A stretch of DNA of 64,000 nucleotides from Enhygromyxa salina (GTDB lineage: Bacteria > Myxococcota_A > Polyangia > Nannocystales > Nannocystaceae), in the NCBI RefSeq assembly GCF_000737335.2, contig NZ_JMCC02000011.1:1-64000 (forward strand). The letters are read 5' to 3'. Below the pieces are notes generated by a model that had not been told where the DNA came from, ran no database searches, and saw nothing but the letters and a program-made list of their open reading frames with translations. The position numbers were made by a program, and so were the translations under genes. Positions 9,256 to 18,595 of the stretch are shown here, in pieces. Position 1 is the first letter of the stretch, and each line of letters opens with the position of its first letter.

Positions 9256-9333
9256 CGGTGAACCTGACTACGAAGGTGTCCGCAAGCGGGCGATCGGTGA
9301 ACCTGTCCACGAAGGTGTCCGCAAGCAGGCGAG
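9256..9333. repeat. 39-bp tandem duplication
   Basis: Two copies of a 39-base unit beginning CGGTGAACCTG and containing ACGAAGGTGTCCGCAAGC, with about four mismatches. It lies upstream of the NtrC-type regulator, and the second copy runs into a dispersed short repeat (AGCCCTCGCCCGAGCTGAAA) that is also seen near 14083-14110 (reversed) and 23604. It could be regulatory or simply repetitive DNA. Confidence 0.8.
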
Positions 9334-9372
9334 AAGCCCTCGCCCGAGCTGAAAACACCCCGACACTTAGTG

Positions 9373-10626
9373 TCAGCTTGTCACGACCGGCAGCGAGCGC
9401 CGGCCCGCGGGCGGCGGCAGGTCCGACCACGGCTGTTCGCGCAGCTCGAAGCCGCCAAAGTCATAGGGGCTCCCCGGCGCAGCGCGGGCGTGCACGATCA
9501 CCTCGCGCAGCCCTTGCTTGCGCAGCTTGTCGGCCCGGTAATAGCAAAACGGATTGTTGCCCCGCCGCCCCAATGTGCTGTGGCTGGTGAACGAGCACCC
9601 GGCCCGGCACACGTCGGCGTAGTAGCAGCTCGCGCAGTGGCCCCACAGCTCGTCGGTGCTGCGATCACGGGTGAACCTGATCGCCTCGCTGTCCCAGATC
9701 TGTTCGAGGCTGAGCTCGCGCACGTTGCCGCCCTGATACGGCGCGGTGGGTAGCGAGGGGCAGCCCTTGACGGTCCCGTCGGACTCGATGCCCAGCACAT
9801 AACGGCCAGCCTGGCAGCCGGGAAAGAACCGGTCGCGCCGATCCGGGCGCGAGCGTAGCAGCGGCTCGTGCGGCCCGTAGTAGCCCAGGTTGTTGCCAAG
9901 CGTGACGCGAAACGATTCCATCTCCGAGGCGCCGCGAGCCTGCGCGCGGGCGCTGGCTCCCGCCTGGATCTGCGCGAGCGTGTCAATGATCTCCAGGACC
10001 ATGTAGGGCTGCACGATCCACTCTGGGTGATCGGCCGCGCGACCCATCGGCGCGGTCAGCTGCCCACGCCAGACCAACACTCCAGCGGCCTCGAGCTCGG
10101 CTGCGATCGCCGGGAGCTCGTGCATGTTGAGCTGGTTGATCTGCGAGTTGCTGGTCACCACCATGCCGGCCGCGCGCGCGTGCTCGATCGCTCGCATCGC
10201 CGCGTCGTGGCTGCCTGGGCTGGCCCGCAGCCTATCGTGGACCGCGGCCGTGCCGTCGATCGACACACCGACGGCGGCCAGGCCCGCGTCGCGCAGACGC
10301 TGAGCCCGAGCAGCCGTCAGCCCGCGGCCGCCGGTCTGCATGGTCACGCGGACGCCGGCTTTGGCGAGGTGCTCGACGAGTTGGTACACGTCGCTGCGCA
10401 GGTAGGCTTCGCCGCCGATCAGCGTGACCTCGCGGCTGCCAAGCTCGACGAGCGCGTCGGCGACCGCGAGCAGCTCGGCGGTGTCGAGCTCGTCGTCGCG
10501 CACTGGACCGGCTCGGGATCCACAGTGGGCGCAGGCGTGGTCGCAGCGAAGCGTGATCTCCCAAACGGTGTAGATCGGGCGGGGCTGATCGACCTCGTGC
10601 TCGCGAATGGTGCGGGAGCTCGACAT
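9373..10626 (-). CDS. Radical SAM/SPASM domain protein
   Basis: About 417 residues. The radical SAM motif CDHACAHC (Cys 28, 32, 35) binds the catalytic 4Fe-4S cluster, and a TLIGGEAYL segment contacts SAM. The C-terminal SPASM region has cysteines in GCQAG, GCPS, CASCYYADVC, RAGC and NPFC, consistent with two auxiliary clusters. SPASM enzymes usually modify peptides or act as anaerobic maturases. No small peptide gene is seen beside it, so the substrate is unknown. The ATG at 10626 is preferred over a GTG six codons upstream. It is divergent from the sterol reductase. Confidence 0.92.
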   Translation of the reverse strand: MSSSRTIREHEVDQPRPIYTVWEITLRCDHACAHCGSRAGPVRDDELDTAELLAVADALVELGSREVTLIGGEAYLRSDVYQLVEHLAKAGVRVTMQTGGRGLTAARAQRLRDAGLAAVGVSIDGTAAVHDRLRASPGSHDAAMRAIEHARAAGMVVTSNSQINQLNMHELPAIAAELEAAGVLVWRGQLTAPMGRAADHPEWIVQPYMVLEIIDTLAQIQAGASARAQARGASEMESFRVTLGNNLGYYGPHEPLLRSRPDRRDRFFPGCQAGRYVLGIESDGTVKGCPSLPTAPYQGGNVRELSLEQIWDSEAIRFTRDRSTDELWGHCASCYYADVCRAGCSFTSHSTLGRRGNNPFCYYRADKLRKQGLREVIVHARAAPGSPYDFGGFELREQPWSDLPPPAGRRSLPVVTS

Positions 10627-10757
10627 GCGCGTCGAAGCTACCACCGACGCGGTCGACCCGGTGGCGATTGTGGCGGTTGTGGCTGGAGCTGCTCGAGCGC
10701 GAGCTGACGCAGCGTTGACGCACCGGTCCGCCCGTGAGTCAATGCGATCCGGCCGCC

Positions 10758-12386
10758 ATGGACATCAAGAAGCTCGCACTCGATCTCGCTACTCGCTACC
10801 GCGCCGTGATCCTCGTTGGCGTTGGCCTGCCCGTGGGGCTCGCGTTCGATGCCGGCCTCCGCCTGCGCGCCAAGGTCTACGATCTGCTGGGCGCCGCACC
10901 CGAGCGCCACGACGAGAAGGTCGCCGAGGTCCAAGATCAGGTCCGCCGCTGGGCCGCGCAGCCGGCGGATCAGCGCAAGCCCATGTGCACGGATCGCAAG
11001 ACGTGGATGAACCTCTCGACCCGGTTCGAGCCCAAGCACCAGTGGCACCAGATACGCATGGGCAACCTGCGCGACATCTTGCGGGTCGACGTAGAGGCCA
11101 AGACGATCCACGTCGAGCCCTTCGTGACGGTCGGCCAGGCAACAAGCTACCTGATCGATCGCGGCCACATGCTGGCCGTCAACCTGGAGATCGCGGAAGC
11201 CACGCTGGGCGGCCTGGCGATGGCGGTGGGCATGACAACGCACTCGCACAAGGTCGGGCTGCTCAGCGAGACGGTGGTCGCCTACGAGGTCGTGACCGCC
11301 AGCGGTGAGCTGCTGCGGGTCACGGCAGACTCACACCCCGAGCTCTACCGCGCGCTGCCCTGGTCGCACGGCACCCTGGGCCTGCTCGTGGGCCTCGAGC
11401 TGAAGATCATCCCGGTCAAGTCGCACGTGCACATGCGCTACGAGCCAACCCACTCGCAGGCGGAGTACTGCGCCCGCATGTACGACCTGTCAACCATGGA
11501 CGACGGGCCGGACTTCATCGAGGCCACCGTGTACTCGCGGGATCAGGCCGTGATCATGAAGGGTGAATTCGCCGATCCGGTCACGCCCGAGCAGCGCGCC
11601 AAGATCAACCCAATTGGCCGCTGGTACAAGCCGTGGTTTTACACCCACGTGCGCGAATACCTCAATGGCGGGGGCGATGAGTACATCCCGCTTCGCCACT
11701 ATCTGCTTCGCCACAATCGCAGCATCTTCTGGGTCGTCGAGCACATGATCCCCGGCGGCAATCACCCGCTGTTTCGTGCGCTGCTGGGCTGGATGATGCC
11801 GCCCAAGATCGCCTTCTTGAAGTTCTCGACCACGCCGGCCGTGCGCAAGATGACCTTCACCATGCAGGTGTTTCAGGACATCACCCTGCCCATGAGCGCG
11901 ATGGCGGACGCGGTCAACAAGTCCGACGAGCTGTTCGACATGTACCCAATCCTGCTGTACCCGTGCCGGGTCTACGATCGCGGGCCGGGCAGCGGGCAGC
12001 TGCGCAACCCGGCGGCGAAGGATCGGGTCCTGGGTCGGGACTACGCGATGTACTTTGATCTTGGGGTCTACGGCGTGCCAGGGCCGATCCAGCGGGGCGA
12101 GAAGTTCAAGACCGTGCACGCGATGCGCGAGATGGAGGCGTTCACCCAGAGCGTGCGTGGGTTCCCGTTCTTGTATGCGGACACCTTCATGACGCCCAAG
12201 GAATTCGAGGAGATGTTCGACCTGTCGCTGTACCGGGAGGTCCGGGCCAAGTACGCCGCGGAAGGGGCGTTTCCCACGCTGTACGACAAGATCAAGCCCG
12301 AGGTCGATGTGCTCGCGGTGCTCGAAGAAGAAGATGAATGGGACGCTGAGTGGGGCGCGCTCGACCCCGACCCGAGCGCGGCCTGA
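10758..12386 (+). CDS. Delta24-sterol reductase-like FAD-binding oxidoreductase (DHCR24/DWF1 family)
   Basis: About 542 residues, full length for the eukaryotic family. After an N-terminal hydrophobic anchor come the VWRAW-like region, an FAD-binding PCMH domain (VEPFVTVGQATSYL, TLGGLAMAVGM, SHKVGL, PWSHGTLG) and the C-terminal stretch YKPWFYTHV, EYIPLRHYLLRH and RSIFWVVEHMIPGGNHPLFR, which match human DHCR24 nearly block by block. The human enzyme reduces the C24 double bond of sterol side chains with NADPH and FAD. In Nannocystineae this activity fits known sterol production. A GTG at 10734 would add eight residues. Confidence 0.93.
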   Translation: MDIKKLALDLATRYRAVILVGVGLPVGLAFDAGLRLRAKVYDLLGAAPERHDEKVAEVQDQVRRWAAQPADQRKPMCTDRKTWMNLSTRFEPKHQWHQIRMGNLRDILRVDVEAKTIHVEPFVTVGQATSYLIDRGHMLAVNLEIAEATLGGLAMAVGMTTHSHKVGLLSETVVAYEVVTASGELLRVTADSHPELYRALPWSHGTLGLLVGLELKIIPVKSHVHMRYEPTHSQAEYCARMYDLSTMDDGPDFIEATVYSRDQAVIMKGEFADPVTPEQRAKINPIGRWYKPWFYTHVREYLNGGGDEYIPLRHYLLRHNRSIFWVVEHMIPGGNHPLFRALLGWMMPPKIAFLKFSTTPAVRKMTFTMQVFQDITLPMSAMADAVNKSDELFDMYPILLYPCRVYDRGPGSGQLRNPAAKDRVLGRDYAMYFDLGVYGVPGPIQRGEKFKTVHAMREMEAFTQSVRGFPFLYADTFMTPKEFEEMFDLSLYREVRAKYAAEGAFPTLYDKIKPEVDVLAVLEEEDEWDAEWGALDPDPSAA

Positions 12387-12393
12387 TGACGGG

Positions 12394-13467
12394 CTATCCG
12401 GCTGCCCGGCTTCCTGGCCCATCCACGATCCATCGCGCCGTGTTCAACACCAGCTGCAGGTTGTCCCGCGCGTCCGGGTGCTGCACGCCCACGCCAAACC
12501 ACTCGCCTTCGTGGTCAACGTAGCGCGCTGACAGCATCGCTGCTTCGCCGAACATGGCGACCCGCCCACGTCCAAGCTCGCGCACGGCCGCCAGCGCCCA
12601 GCCCCCGGCCGCGCGCCGCTGGGTATGCTCCGAGAACTCCCAAGCGACCTCCGGCATCAGCGTGACGGCGTCAGCTGGCATCACGACCAGCGCCGTGGCG
12701 TCGTCCGGCGTCTCGAAGGTCGCGCCCGTGAATGACTGCAATTGCTCGAGCCGCTCCTCGATCCGCGCGCCGTCGGTGATGGGATGGCCCGCGAGGATCG
12801 TCCCGTCCGCCCGGCTAAATCCAATGATCGATTGTTCGATCTGCCCCGGCTCGCGCTCGCGGAACCCAAACCCATTGTTGAGCGCAAACCCAACCCGGGC
12901 CGCGAGCGCCTCGGCGGCCCCGGGAAACGGCATGTGATCCGCGACCACCCACAGCCCGCCGCCAGCTTCGACCCAGTCGCCGACCGCCGCGATCTCGTCT
13001 GGGGTGAACGCCGAGGGCGTTGGCAGCGACCAGTCGCCCACGTTCTTCGCGTTGAGTGGGTTGACGATCACCAGCAGGTCGACGCTCGCCAGCACCGTGG
13101 CGTTGAACGGGGCGTCGACGAACTCGACCGTGAAGCCATCTCCCGTGAGGGCCTCGGCGAACACCGCGTAGTTTGAGCGAATACGATAGTTGTTGTGGCC
13201 GGCGTCGATCGCCACCCGTGGGCCCGTCCCGGCGGCAAAGCTTGGTGTTGGAACCTCGATCGCCACGCTCGGCGCGGCGTTGGGCCCAGCGCCCGGCGTG
13301 ACGATCACCCGTGGCGGCGCCCACTCATTGGACGCGGCTGCTGCTGCTGCGGGGGGATCGGAGCTCGCGGAAACGACCGCGGCGGCCCCGGGCGAGGGCG
13401 CGCTCGGACAGGCCAGCAACAAGCACGCAGCCGCGACGGGCAACCAGGGCATCGATCGCCAGGTCAT
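12394..13467 (-). CDS. Lipoprotein with a DUF4350/GATase-like domain
   Basis: 357 residues. The signal peptide ends in a lipobox (ACLLLACPS), followed by an Ala/Ser/Pro-rich linker. The main domain (from about residue 85, RVAIDAGHNNYRIR) has a Rossmann-like pattern with LLVIVNPLN and GGGLWVVADH, as in DUF4350 or class I glutaminase-amidotransferase-like folds that often bind ligands without catalysis. Gly-rich GRVAMFGEAAML is near the end. The ATG at 13467 is chosen because it gives a proper signal peptide; the long open frame upstream is antisense to the cyclophilin. Role unknown. Confidence 0.82.
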   Translation of the reverse strand: MTWRSMPWLPVAAACLLLACPSAPSPGAAAVVSASSDPPAAAAAASNEWAPPRVIVTPGAGPNAAPSVAIEVPTPSFAAGTGPRVAIDAGHNNYRIRSNYAVFAEALTGDGFTVEFVDAPFNATVLASVDLLVIVNPLNAKNVGDWSLPTPSAFTPDEIAAVGDWVEAGGGLWVVADHMPFPGAAEALAARVGFALNNGFGFREREPGQIEQSIIGFSRADGTILAGHPITDGARIEERLEQLQSFTGATFETPDDATALVVMPADAVTLMPEVAWEFSEHTQRRAAGGWALAAVRELGRGRVAMFGEAAMLSARYVDHEGEWFGVGVQHPDARDNLQLVLNTARWIVDGPGSRAAG

Positions 13468-13557
13468 CTGTCCCAGCCTACCAGCCTCGCTGCGCACAAC
13501 ATCACGATGTTTGCGGCGATCCTGGACCCAAGCGCCAGCACGATCTAGCGTGCGCCC

Positions 13558-14073
<516 letters not shown>

Positions 14074-14091
14074 TCCAGGGTGTCTTCAGCT

Positions 14092-14112
14092 CGGGCGAGG
14101 GCTCCTCGCCCG
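14092..14112. terminator. Hairpin after the cyclophilin gene
   Basis: Perfect 9-bp stem CGGGCGAGG / CCTCGCCCG with a three-base loop, about 18 bases after the stop codon, without a T-tract. It belongs to a short dispersed repeat family also found near 9335 and 23604. Confidence 0.6.
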
Positions 14113-14114
14113 CC

Positions 14115-14291
14115 TAGTCCCGAATCAAGCGCTGCGCGCTCGACTCGGGCCTACTATGTCTTCAAGGGGGCTTTCGAAAGCCCCTCGCTTCGGCGGCGGA
14201 GCCCCCTTCGCTCACCCCAAACGCTCGCCTGTCGGCTCGTACTAGCCCCAAATCACTCACCTTTTCCAATTCAGCGCTTGATTTGGGCCTA
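14115..14291. repeat. 177-bp TIR element, copy 1
   Basis: Ends are near-perfect inverted repeats (TAGTCCCGAATCAAGCGCT at the left; the right end reversed reads TAGGCCCAAATCAAGCGCT). Inside are a 39-bp hairpin unit, a GGGGGCTTTCGAAAGCCCC palindrome and a second hairpin (CCCAAATCA / TGATTTGGG). It is nearly identical to the copy at 24610-24786. It lies between the cyclophilin and ECF sigma genes, which converge here, and its right end abuts the sigma factor stop codon. No transposase is encoded. Confidence 0.9.
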
Positions 14292-14948
14292 CTAGGAAGG
14301 GCGCTGGGGCGCGAGCCGGGGGCCGCACCCGGCGGCCCAGTCGTCGAGGCGCGTGAGCGTGCTGTCGAGCACCTCGGCCGAGCGCGCGATGCCTGCCATC
14401 GCGGCCTCGAGCGCGTCACGAGCCCGGATCAGTCGGCTGCGGATCGTGCCCGATGGCATGCCAAGCACCCGCGCGATCTCCTCTGTGCTCAGCTCCTCCC
14501 AGTAGTGCAGCTCGAGCACGACCTGGTAGTTGATCGGGATCGCCCGCAGCCCTTCGAGCAAGAGTCGCTGCTCTTGCGCGTGAACGATCACCGAGGTCGG
14601 GCTGGGGTCGACGGCTTCGATCGCGACCTCGTCGAGCTCGACCTCTCCCGGCTTGCGGTAGGTCTTTCGCAAGTGCGCACAAAACACGCGATACGCGATG
14701 CACAGCAAGTAGCCGCGAAACCGGCTGCCGTCCGCGATCCTGTCCCGACCTTCGAGGGTCGCGGTGAAGGTCTCTTGGATCAGGTCAGCGACCTGGTCCG
14801 CCCCAACCTTGTTGCGAAAGAAGCGAGCGACTGGCGGATAGTGCCGGACGAAGAGAAGCTCTCCCGCCTCAGCATCGCCGGCCCGCCACGCAACGAGTAG
14901 CTCGGCGTCGCTGGTCGGGGTGGCTGGGTGGTTCGAGGACTCGGTCAT
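14292..14948 (-). CDS. ECF-type RNA polymerase sigma factor
   Basis: 218 residues from the ATG at 14948. The sigma-2 region (ADLIQETFTATLEGRDRIAD...FRGYLLCIAYRVF) binds core polymerase and the -10 element; the sigma-4 region has the helix-turn-helix STEEIARVLGMPSGTIRSRL. A C-terminal extension of about 35 residues follows. No anti-sigma factor is beside it. Instead it follows a Ser/Thr kinase gene and a small protein gene on the same strand, so phosphorylation by the kinase is a plausible control, as in kinase-linked ECF groups. The adjacent repeat element forms the 3' end. Confidence 0.93.
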   Translation of the reverse strand: MTESSNHPATPTSDAELLVAWRAGDAEAGELLFVRHYPPVARFFRNKVGADQVADLIQETFTATLEGRDRIADGSRFRGYLLCIAYRVFCAHLRKTYRKPGEVELDEVAIEAVDPSPTSVIVHAQEQRLLLEGLRAIPINYQVVLELHYWEELSTEEIARVLGMPSGTIRSRLIRARDALEAAMAGIARSAEVLDSTLTRLDDWAAGCGPRLAPQRPS

Positions 14949-15042
14949 GATGATCGACACCGCGAGCACCGCTCGCCGTGCCAATCATAATCGAGCGGAG
15001 ACTGCGTCGCACCCTGCCCTCGCGTCAGGTGGTTCGACCTGC

Positions 15043-15393
15043 TCAGGACGGACAGGTCGTGCGCGGTTTGAAGATGATTGTGGTCGTGGGTCCCATCGTG
15101 CCGACCACGGCCTCGCCGGGCGAGCTGTCGCGAACATCGACGCTGAAGTCGATCGTCGCGCCGTTGGGGTCGCTGAAGGTGATCGAGTTGCTCGTGGTCG
15201 TTGGCAACGGATACGCGGTGGGCGGCGTGGAAGCCGGGGTGTAGAGGACCCCCAAGATGCTGTGGCCGGGGTTGACGAAGGTGACCGTGATCGTCGAGTG
15301 GGTCTCGAAGCTCAGGCTCTGTGGATCCACAGGGCCCCCGACGGAGATGGTGTAGCTGGACTGGTGACAGGTCATCTCATGGCTTGGCCTCAC
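15043..15393 (-). CDS. Small beta-rich protein between kinase and sigma factor
   Basis: 116 residues, no recognised family. It is rich in Thr, Ser, Val and Pro with alternating hydrophobic residues (STITVTFVNPGHSILGV, NSITFSDPNGATIDFSV), suggesting a beta sandwich. One Cys stands near each end (about 9 and 114). The GTG start overlaps the kinase stop codon in a GTGA arrangement, so it is probably translated by coupling; an ATG lies six codons later. No signal peptide is seen. It may be a kinase substrate or regulator of the sigma factor, by position only. Confidence 0.72.
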   Translation of the reverse strand: MRPSHEMTCHQSSYTISVGGPVDPQSLSFETHSTITVTFVNPGHSILGVLYTPASTPPTAYPLPTTTSNSITFSDPNGATIDFSVDVRDSSPGEAVVGTMGPTTTIIFKPRTTCPS

Positions 15394-18300
15394 TCGCCCG
15401 CCAACCGGCGCTCGTCGCCAGTCGCGCTGACGCTGTCGAGCAAGATCGCCAGCGTCGCCTCACCCATGGCCACCGTCTTTGCGTGAGCACGCGCCGACGC
15501 GAGCGCCGCTGCTCCGGCTGCACGATCCGCGGGCGCCCCACGCAACGCGAGCACACCGCGAAACAACTCGAGCTCCATCCGCTCCATGCCCGCGAGCTCC
15601 TGCCCGTCGAAGCGTGCGAGCCCCGCCCGGGCCGACTCGAGCTGGCCCGAGGCGACATCGACGCTGATCAGCCCAAACCTGGCGTCCACGGCTTGCTCGT
15701 CGCCGCCGCCCTTGGCCTCGATCACCGCGAGCGCCGACTCGAACTCGACCCGCGCGTCGTCGATCTTACCCGTGGCGAGCAGCGCCCAACCCAGGCCCGC
15801 GCGGAAGTACGCGACGTAGACATCGTCGGCCCCGTAGGCGTCCGCATACCCCTGGACCGCCCGCCGGTAGGCGAGGATCGCCGGCTCGGGCTCCGCCAAG
15901 AAGTAGTGGGCTGCCGCGACCAGAGAAGCAGCCTCGGCCTGTTCAATGGATGTCTGCGACACACGCTCGAACGCAGCCGCAGCCGCGCGCCCATGCCCGA
16001 GCGCCGCGTCGCTGAGACCTCGAGCGAGCGCGAGCTGACCCAGCACCAGCTGCGCGCGCCCGGTGTTGCGCAGCTCGAGCTCTTTGGCGTGCGCCCAGAT
16101 CTGCACGGCGCGCTCGAGCATGGTTTGAGCGAGCTCGGCGTCCCCGGCCTCGAGCGCGAGCTGCCCCAGGTTGTAGGCCGCGAGCGCGACGTCGGGGTGA
16201 CGTGGACCGTGGACGCGCTCGAGCAAGTCGAGCGCGTGGGCGAACAGCTCGAGCGCGCGATCACGGTCACCTTGGTTGAGCACGACCACGCCCAGCGAAG
16301 TGCTGGTGTGGGCGGCGAACAGCAGGTCTTGGTGGTCTGGGTCGCCCTCGAACACCGCCACCAGCGGCTCGAGCAGGTTGAACGCGGCCACGAATTGCTT
16401 GTCGAGCAGCTCGAGGTTGCCGCGGACATAGTCGAGCCGGGCCATGGCATGCGGCTCGAGGTGATCGGCGCCGACACGCCGGGCCGCCGCGTCGGCGCGC
16501 CGCAGCCACCGACGTCCCGCCTCTACGTCCGTCTGTTGGGTCGCGGAGAAGCTTGCCATCCGCCGCCAGCTGTCCGCGACCACACGATCGTGGTGGGCGA
16601 CCTCGGCGAGATCGGCGGCTTGCTCGAGGGCCTCGAGCCCCGCGGCCGCGTGGCCGCCATCGAGCAACGCCCGACCTCGGGCGTGCGCGAGCTCGGCGGT
16701 CAACGGCGGATAGTCGAGCTCACCCACTTGCGCGGTGAGCTGCTCGAGCCTTGCCAGCGCCGTTTCATGGTGAGCGATCAGCAGCTCGGCCTCGATGCCC
16801 GCGAGCTCGTCGCGAGCCCGCTCGACCGCGGCAGCGAGCGCCCTTGGGGGATCGGGCGGGCCTCCCTGGCTTGCCTCGCGCGCGCAGGCGCGTGGATCGT
16901 CTAGCCGCAGCACCGCCCGCGGGGCCTCGCGCAGCGTCTGGAGATCGCCAGCGAGCATGAGCTCGACCAGGTGTTGGGTCGATCGGCGTTGGCGCTCGAG
17001 GCAGGCGCCGAGGCGATCGAGCACGATCGGATCACCGCCAGCGCGCCCGCGACACAGCTGGGCGCGGCTGTCGATCCAGCGCGCGCGCCAGCGATCGAGG
17101 CTCGCCACGATCGCGGCCTCGCTGTCGACGAGCCAGGTCGCGTTGGGTGCTGCCGCCGCGTCGGCCAACACCTGACCAAGCTGCGCGCGCTGACTTCGAT
17201 CCCACGTGAGCCCGAGCTCGCTCGCTACCCCCGCGCAGTCTTCGACGCTCGCGTCGTCCCCCCACCAGGCCACGCTCGCGCCGCTGAACAGCCCGACGCC
17301 CACCGCGACCACGGCTGAACCGAGCAGCCAAGACCGACGCCGCCGCCGACCCAGCCCATGCTCGAACGCGGCGACCAGATCGTCGAGGGTCTCCCACCGG
17401 TCATCGGGCTGTTCCGCGAGACCCCGACGGATCAGCGGCCAGATCCAGTTGGGGACCCAACCCCGACCGCGCTGCTTGGTAGGTGGTGTCAGCGGTCGCC
17501 AGTCCACGTCGCCACTGAGCATCTCGTTGAGGGTGCGCCGCGCAAACGGCCGCCGCCCCCACAGCCCCTCGTAGAGCGACACGCACAGCGCGAACTGATC
17601 CGCGCGAGCATCCGACCAGCCCTGAAACTGCTCTGGAGGCATGTAGGCCGGCGTACCCTTGACCTCGCCGCTGCGGCTGACGAGCGAACGCCGAGCGTCA
17701 TCGGTGATGGACTGCGAGCGATCCAGATCCCAGGTCTGTTCGAGATCTTCGGAGGTGGAGGACTGACGATCGAGCGCCGCGAGTCCAAAGTCCGCGACCG
17801 CGACCCGGCCTTCCGCGCTGCGCAGCACGTTGTCGGGCTTGAAGTCACGGTGCACGACCCCAGCCGAGTGGGCGGCCGCCAGCCCGCGCGCGGCGTCGAG
17901 GTAGGCCCTGAGCACGGGCTCCCAGCCGGGCGCGTGGGCGATCCAATCGCGCAGGCTGCCGCCGTTGACGTACTCCATGGCCAAGAACACGCGGCCGTGC
18001 TGCTCCCCCACCTCGTAGACGTGCACGACGTTGGGGTGCGCGAGACGAGCGAGGGCCCGCGCCTCTACCCGCAGACGTTCGGTGAAGCGCTGGTTGGCGA
18101 GATGGGCGTGGACAAATTTGACCGCGACCGCGCGATCGAGCTGCTCGTCAATTGCGAGCTGAACCTCGCCCATCGCCCCCGCGCCGAGCCGCCGAACGAT
18201 CCGATAACGGCCCACGCGCAGGGCCCCGCGGCCCGCGAACATGCGTGAACGAACCAACTCGAACAGCCGCTGGCCCTCGATGTCACCGGCCCAACCACCC

Positions 18301-18434
18301 TCTGGCTGCTCGCTGCCCCGCGTCACTCCGCCGCGCTCGCTCGGCCGGCGCGTGAAGGTGGACTCGTCATCCGTGGATGATGCCGGAGCACCCGACAGGG
18401 GCGCCGCAGCATTCGGCATCGTCGTCAACGTCAT
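15390..18434 (-). CDS. Transmembrane Ser/Thr protein kinase with TPR region
   Basis: About 1014 residues. After a 70-residue leader comes a Hanks-type kinase domain with glycine loop RLGAGAMGEV, Lys near 106 (VAVKF), catalytic HRDFKPDN near 196 and DFG near 215. A single membrane helix at about 369-391 follows a run of arginines. The C-terminal 600 residues are helical with tetratricopeptide repeats, typical of myxobacterial kinases. It phosphorylates proteins in response to an unknown signal. It is co-transcribed with a small protein and an ECF sigma factor. The ATG at 18434 was preferred to a start 33 codons upstream. Confidence 0.93.
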   Translation of the reverse strand: MTLTTMPNAAAPLSGAPASSTDDESTFTRRPSERGGVTRGSEQPEGGWAGDIEGQRLFELVRSRMFAGRGALRVGRYRIVRRLGAGAMGEVQLAIDEQLDRAVAVKFVHAHLANQRFTERLRVEARALARLAHPNVVHVYEVGEQHGRVFLAMEYVNGGSLRDWIAHAPGWEPVLRAYLDAARGLAAAHSAGVVHRDFKPDNVLRSAEGRVAVADFGLAALDRQSSTSEDLEQTWDLDRSQSITDDARRSLVSRSGEVKGTPAYMPPEQFQGWSDARADQFALCVSLYEGLWGRRPFARRTLNEMLSGDVDWRPLTPPTKQRGRGWVPNWIWPLIRRGLAEQPDDRWETLDDLVAAFEHGLGRRRRRSWLLGSAVVAVGVGLFSGASVAWWGDDASVEDCAGVASELGLTWDRSQRAQLGQVLADAAAAPNATWLVDSEAAIVASLDRWRARWIDSRAQLCRGRAGGDPIVLDRLGACLERQRRSTQHLVELMLAGDLQTLREAPRAVLRLDDPRACAREASQGGPPDPPRALAAAVERARDELAGIEAELLIAHHETALARLEQLTAQVGELDYPPLTAELAHARGRALLDGGHAAAGLEALEQAADLAEVAHHDRVVADSWRRMASFSATQQTDVEAGRRWLRRADAAARRVGADHLEPHAMARLDYVRGNLELLDKQFVAAFNLLEPLVAVFEGDPDHQDLLFAAHTSTSLGVVVLNQGDRDRALELFAHALDLLERVHGPRHPDVALAAYNLGQLALEAGDAELAQTMLERAVQIWAHAKELELRNTGRAQLVLGQLALARGLSDAALGHGRAAAAAFERVSQTSIEQAEAASLVAAAHYFLAEPEPAILAYRRAVQGYADAYGADDVYVAYFRAGLGWALLATGKIDDARVEFESALAVIEAKGGGDEQAVDARFGLISVDVASGQLESARAGLARFDGQELAGMERMELELFRGVLALRGAPADRAAGAAALASARAHAKTVAMGEATLAILLDSVSATGDERRLAGE

Positions 18435-18595
18435 GGGCTCGCGCCTGCGCGCCGAGCATACTCGGGGCCGCTGCGCGAAACGACCGCTGGCACGCGCGAA
18501 TCCATGGCCCGCGGACTTGCGCGCGGATGACAAAGATCACCGCGATTTTTTGCAGCGGTTTCGGCTGGGTCGCCACGCGAGCGATCGGAGCACGA

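Noticed and set aside
9256..9333. CRISPR-like repeat
   Set aside because: Only two adjacent 39-bp units with no spacers and no cas genes.
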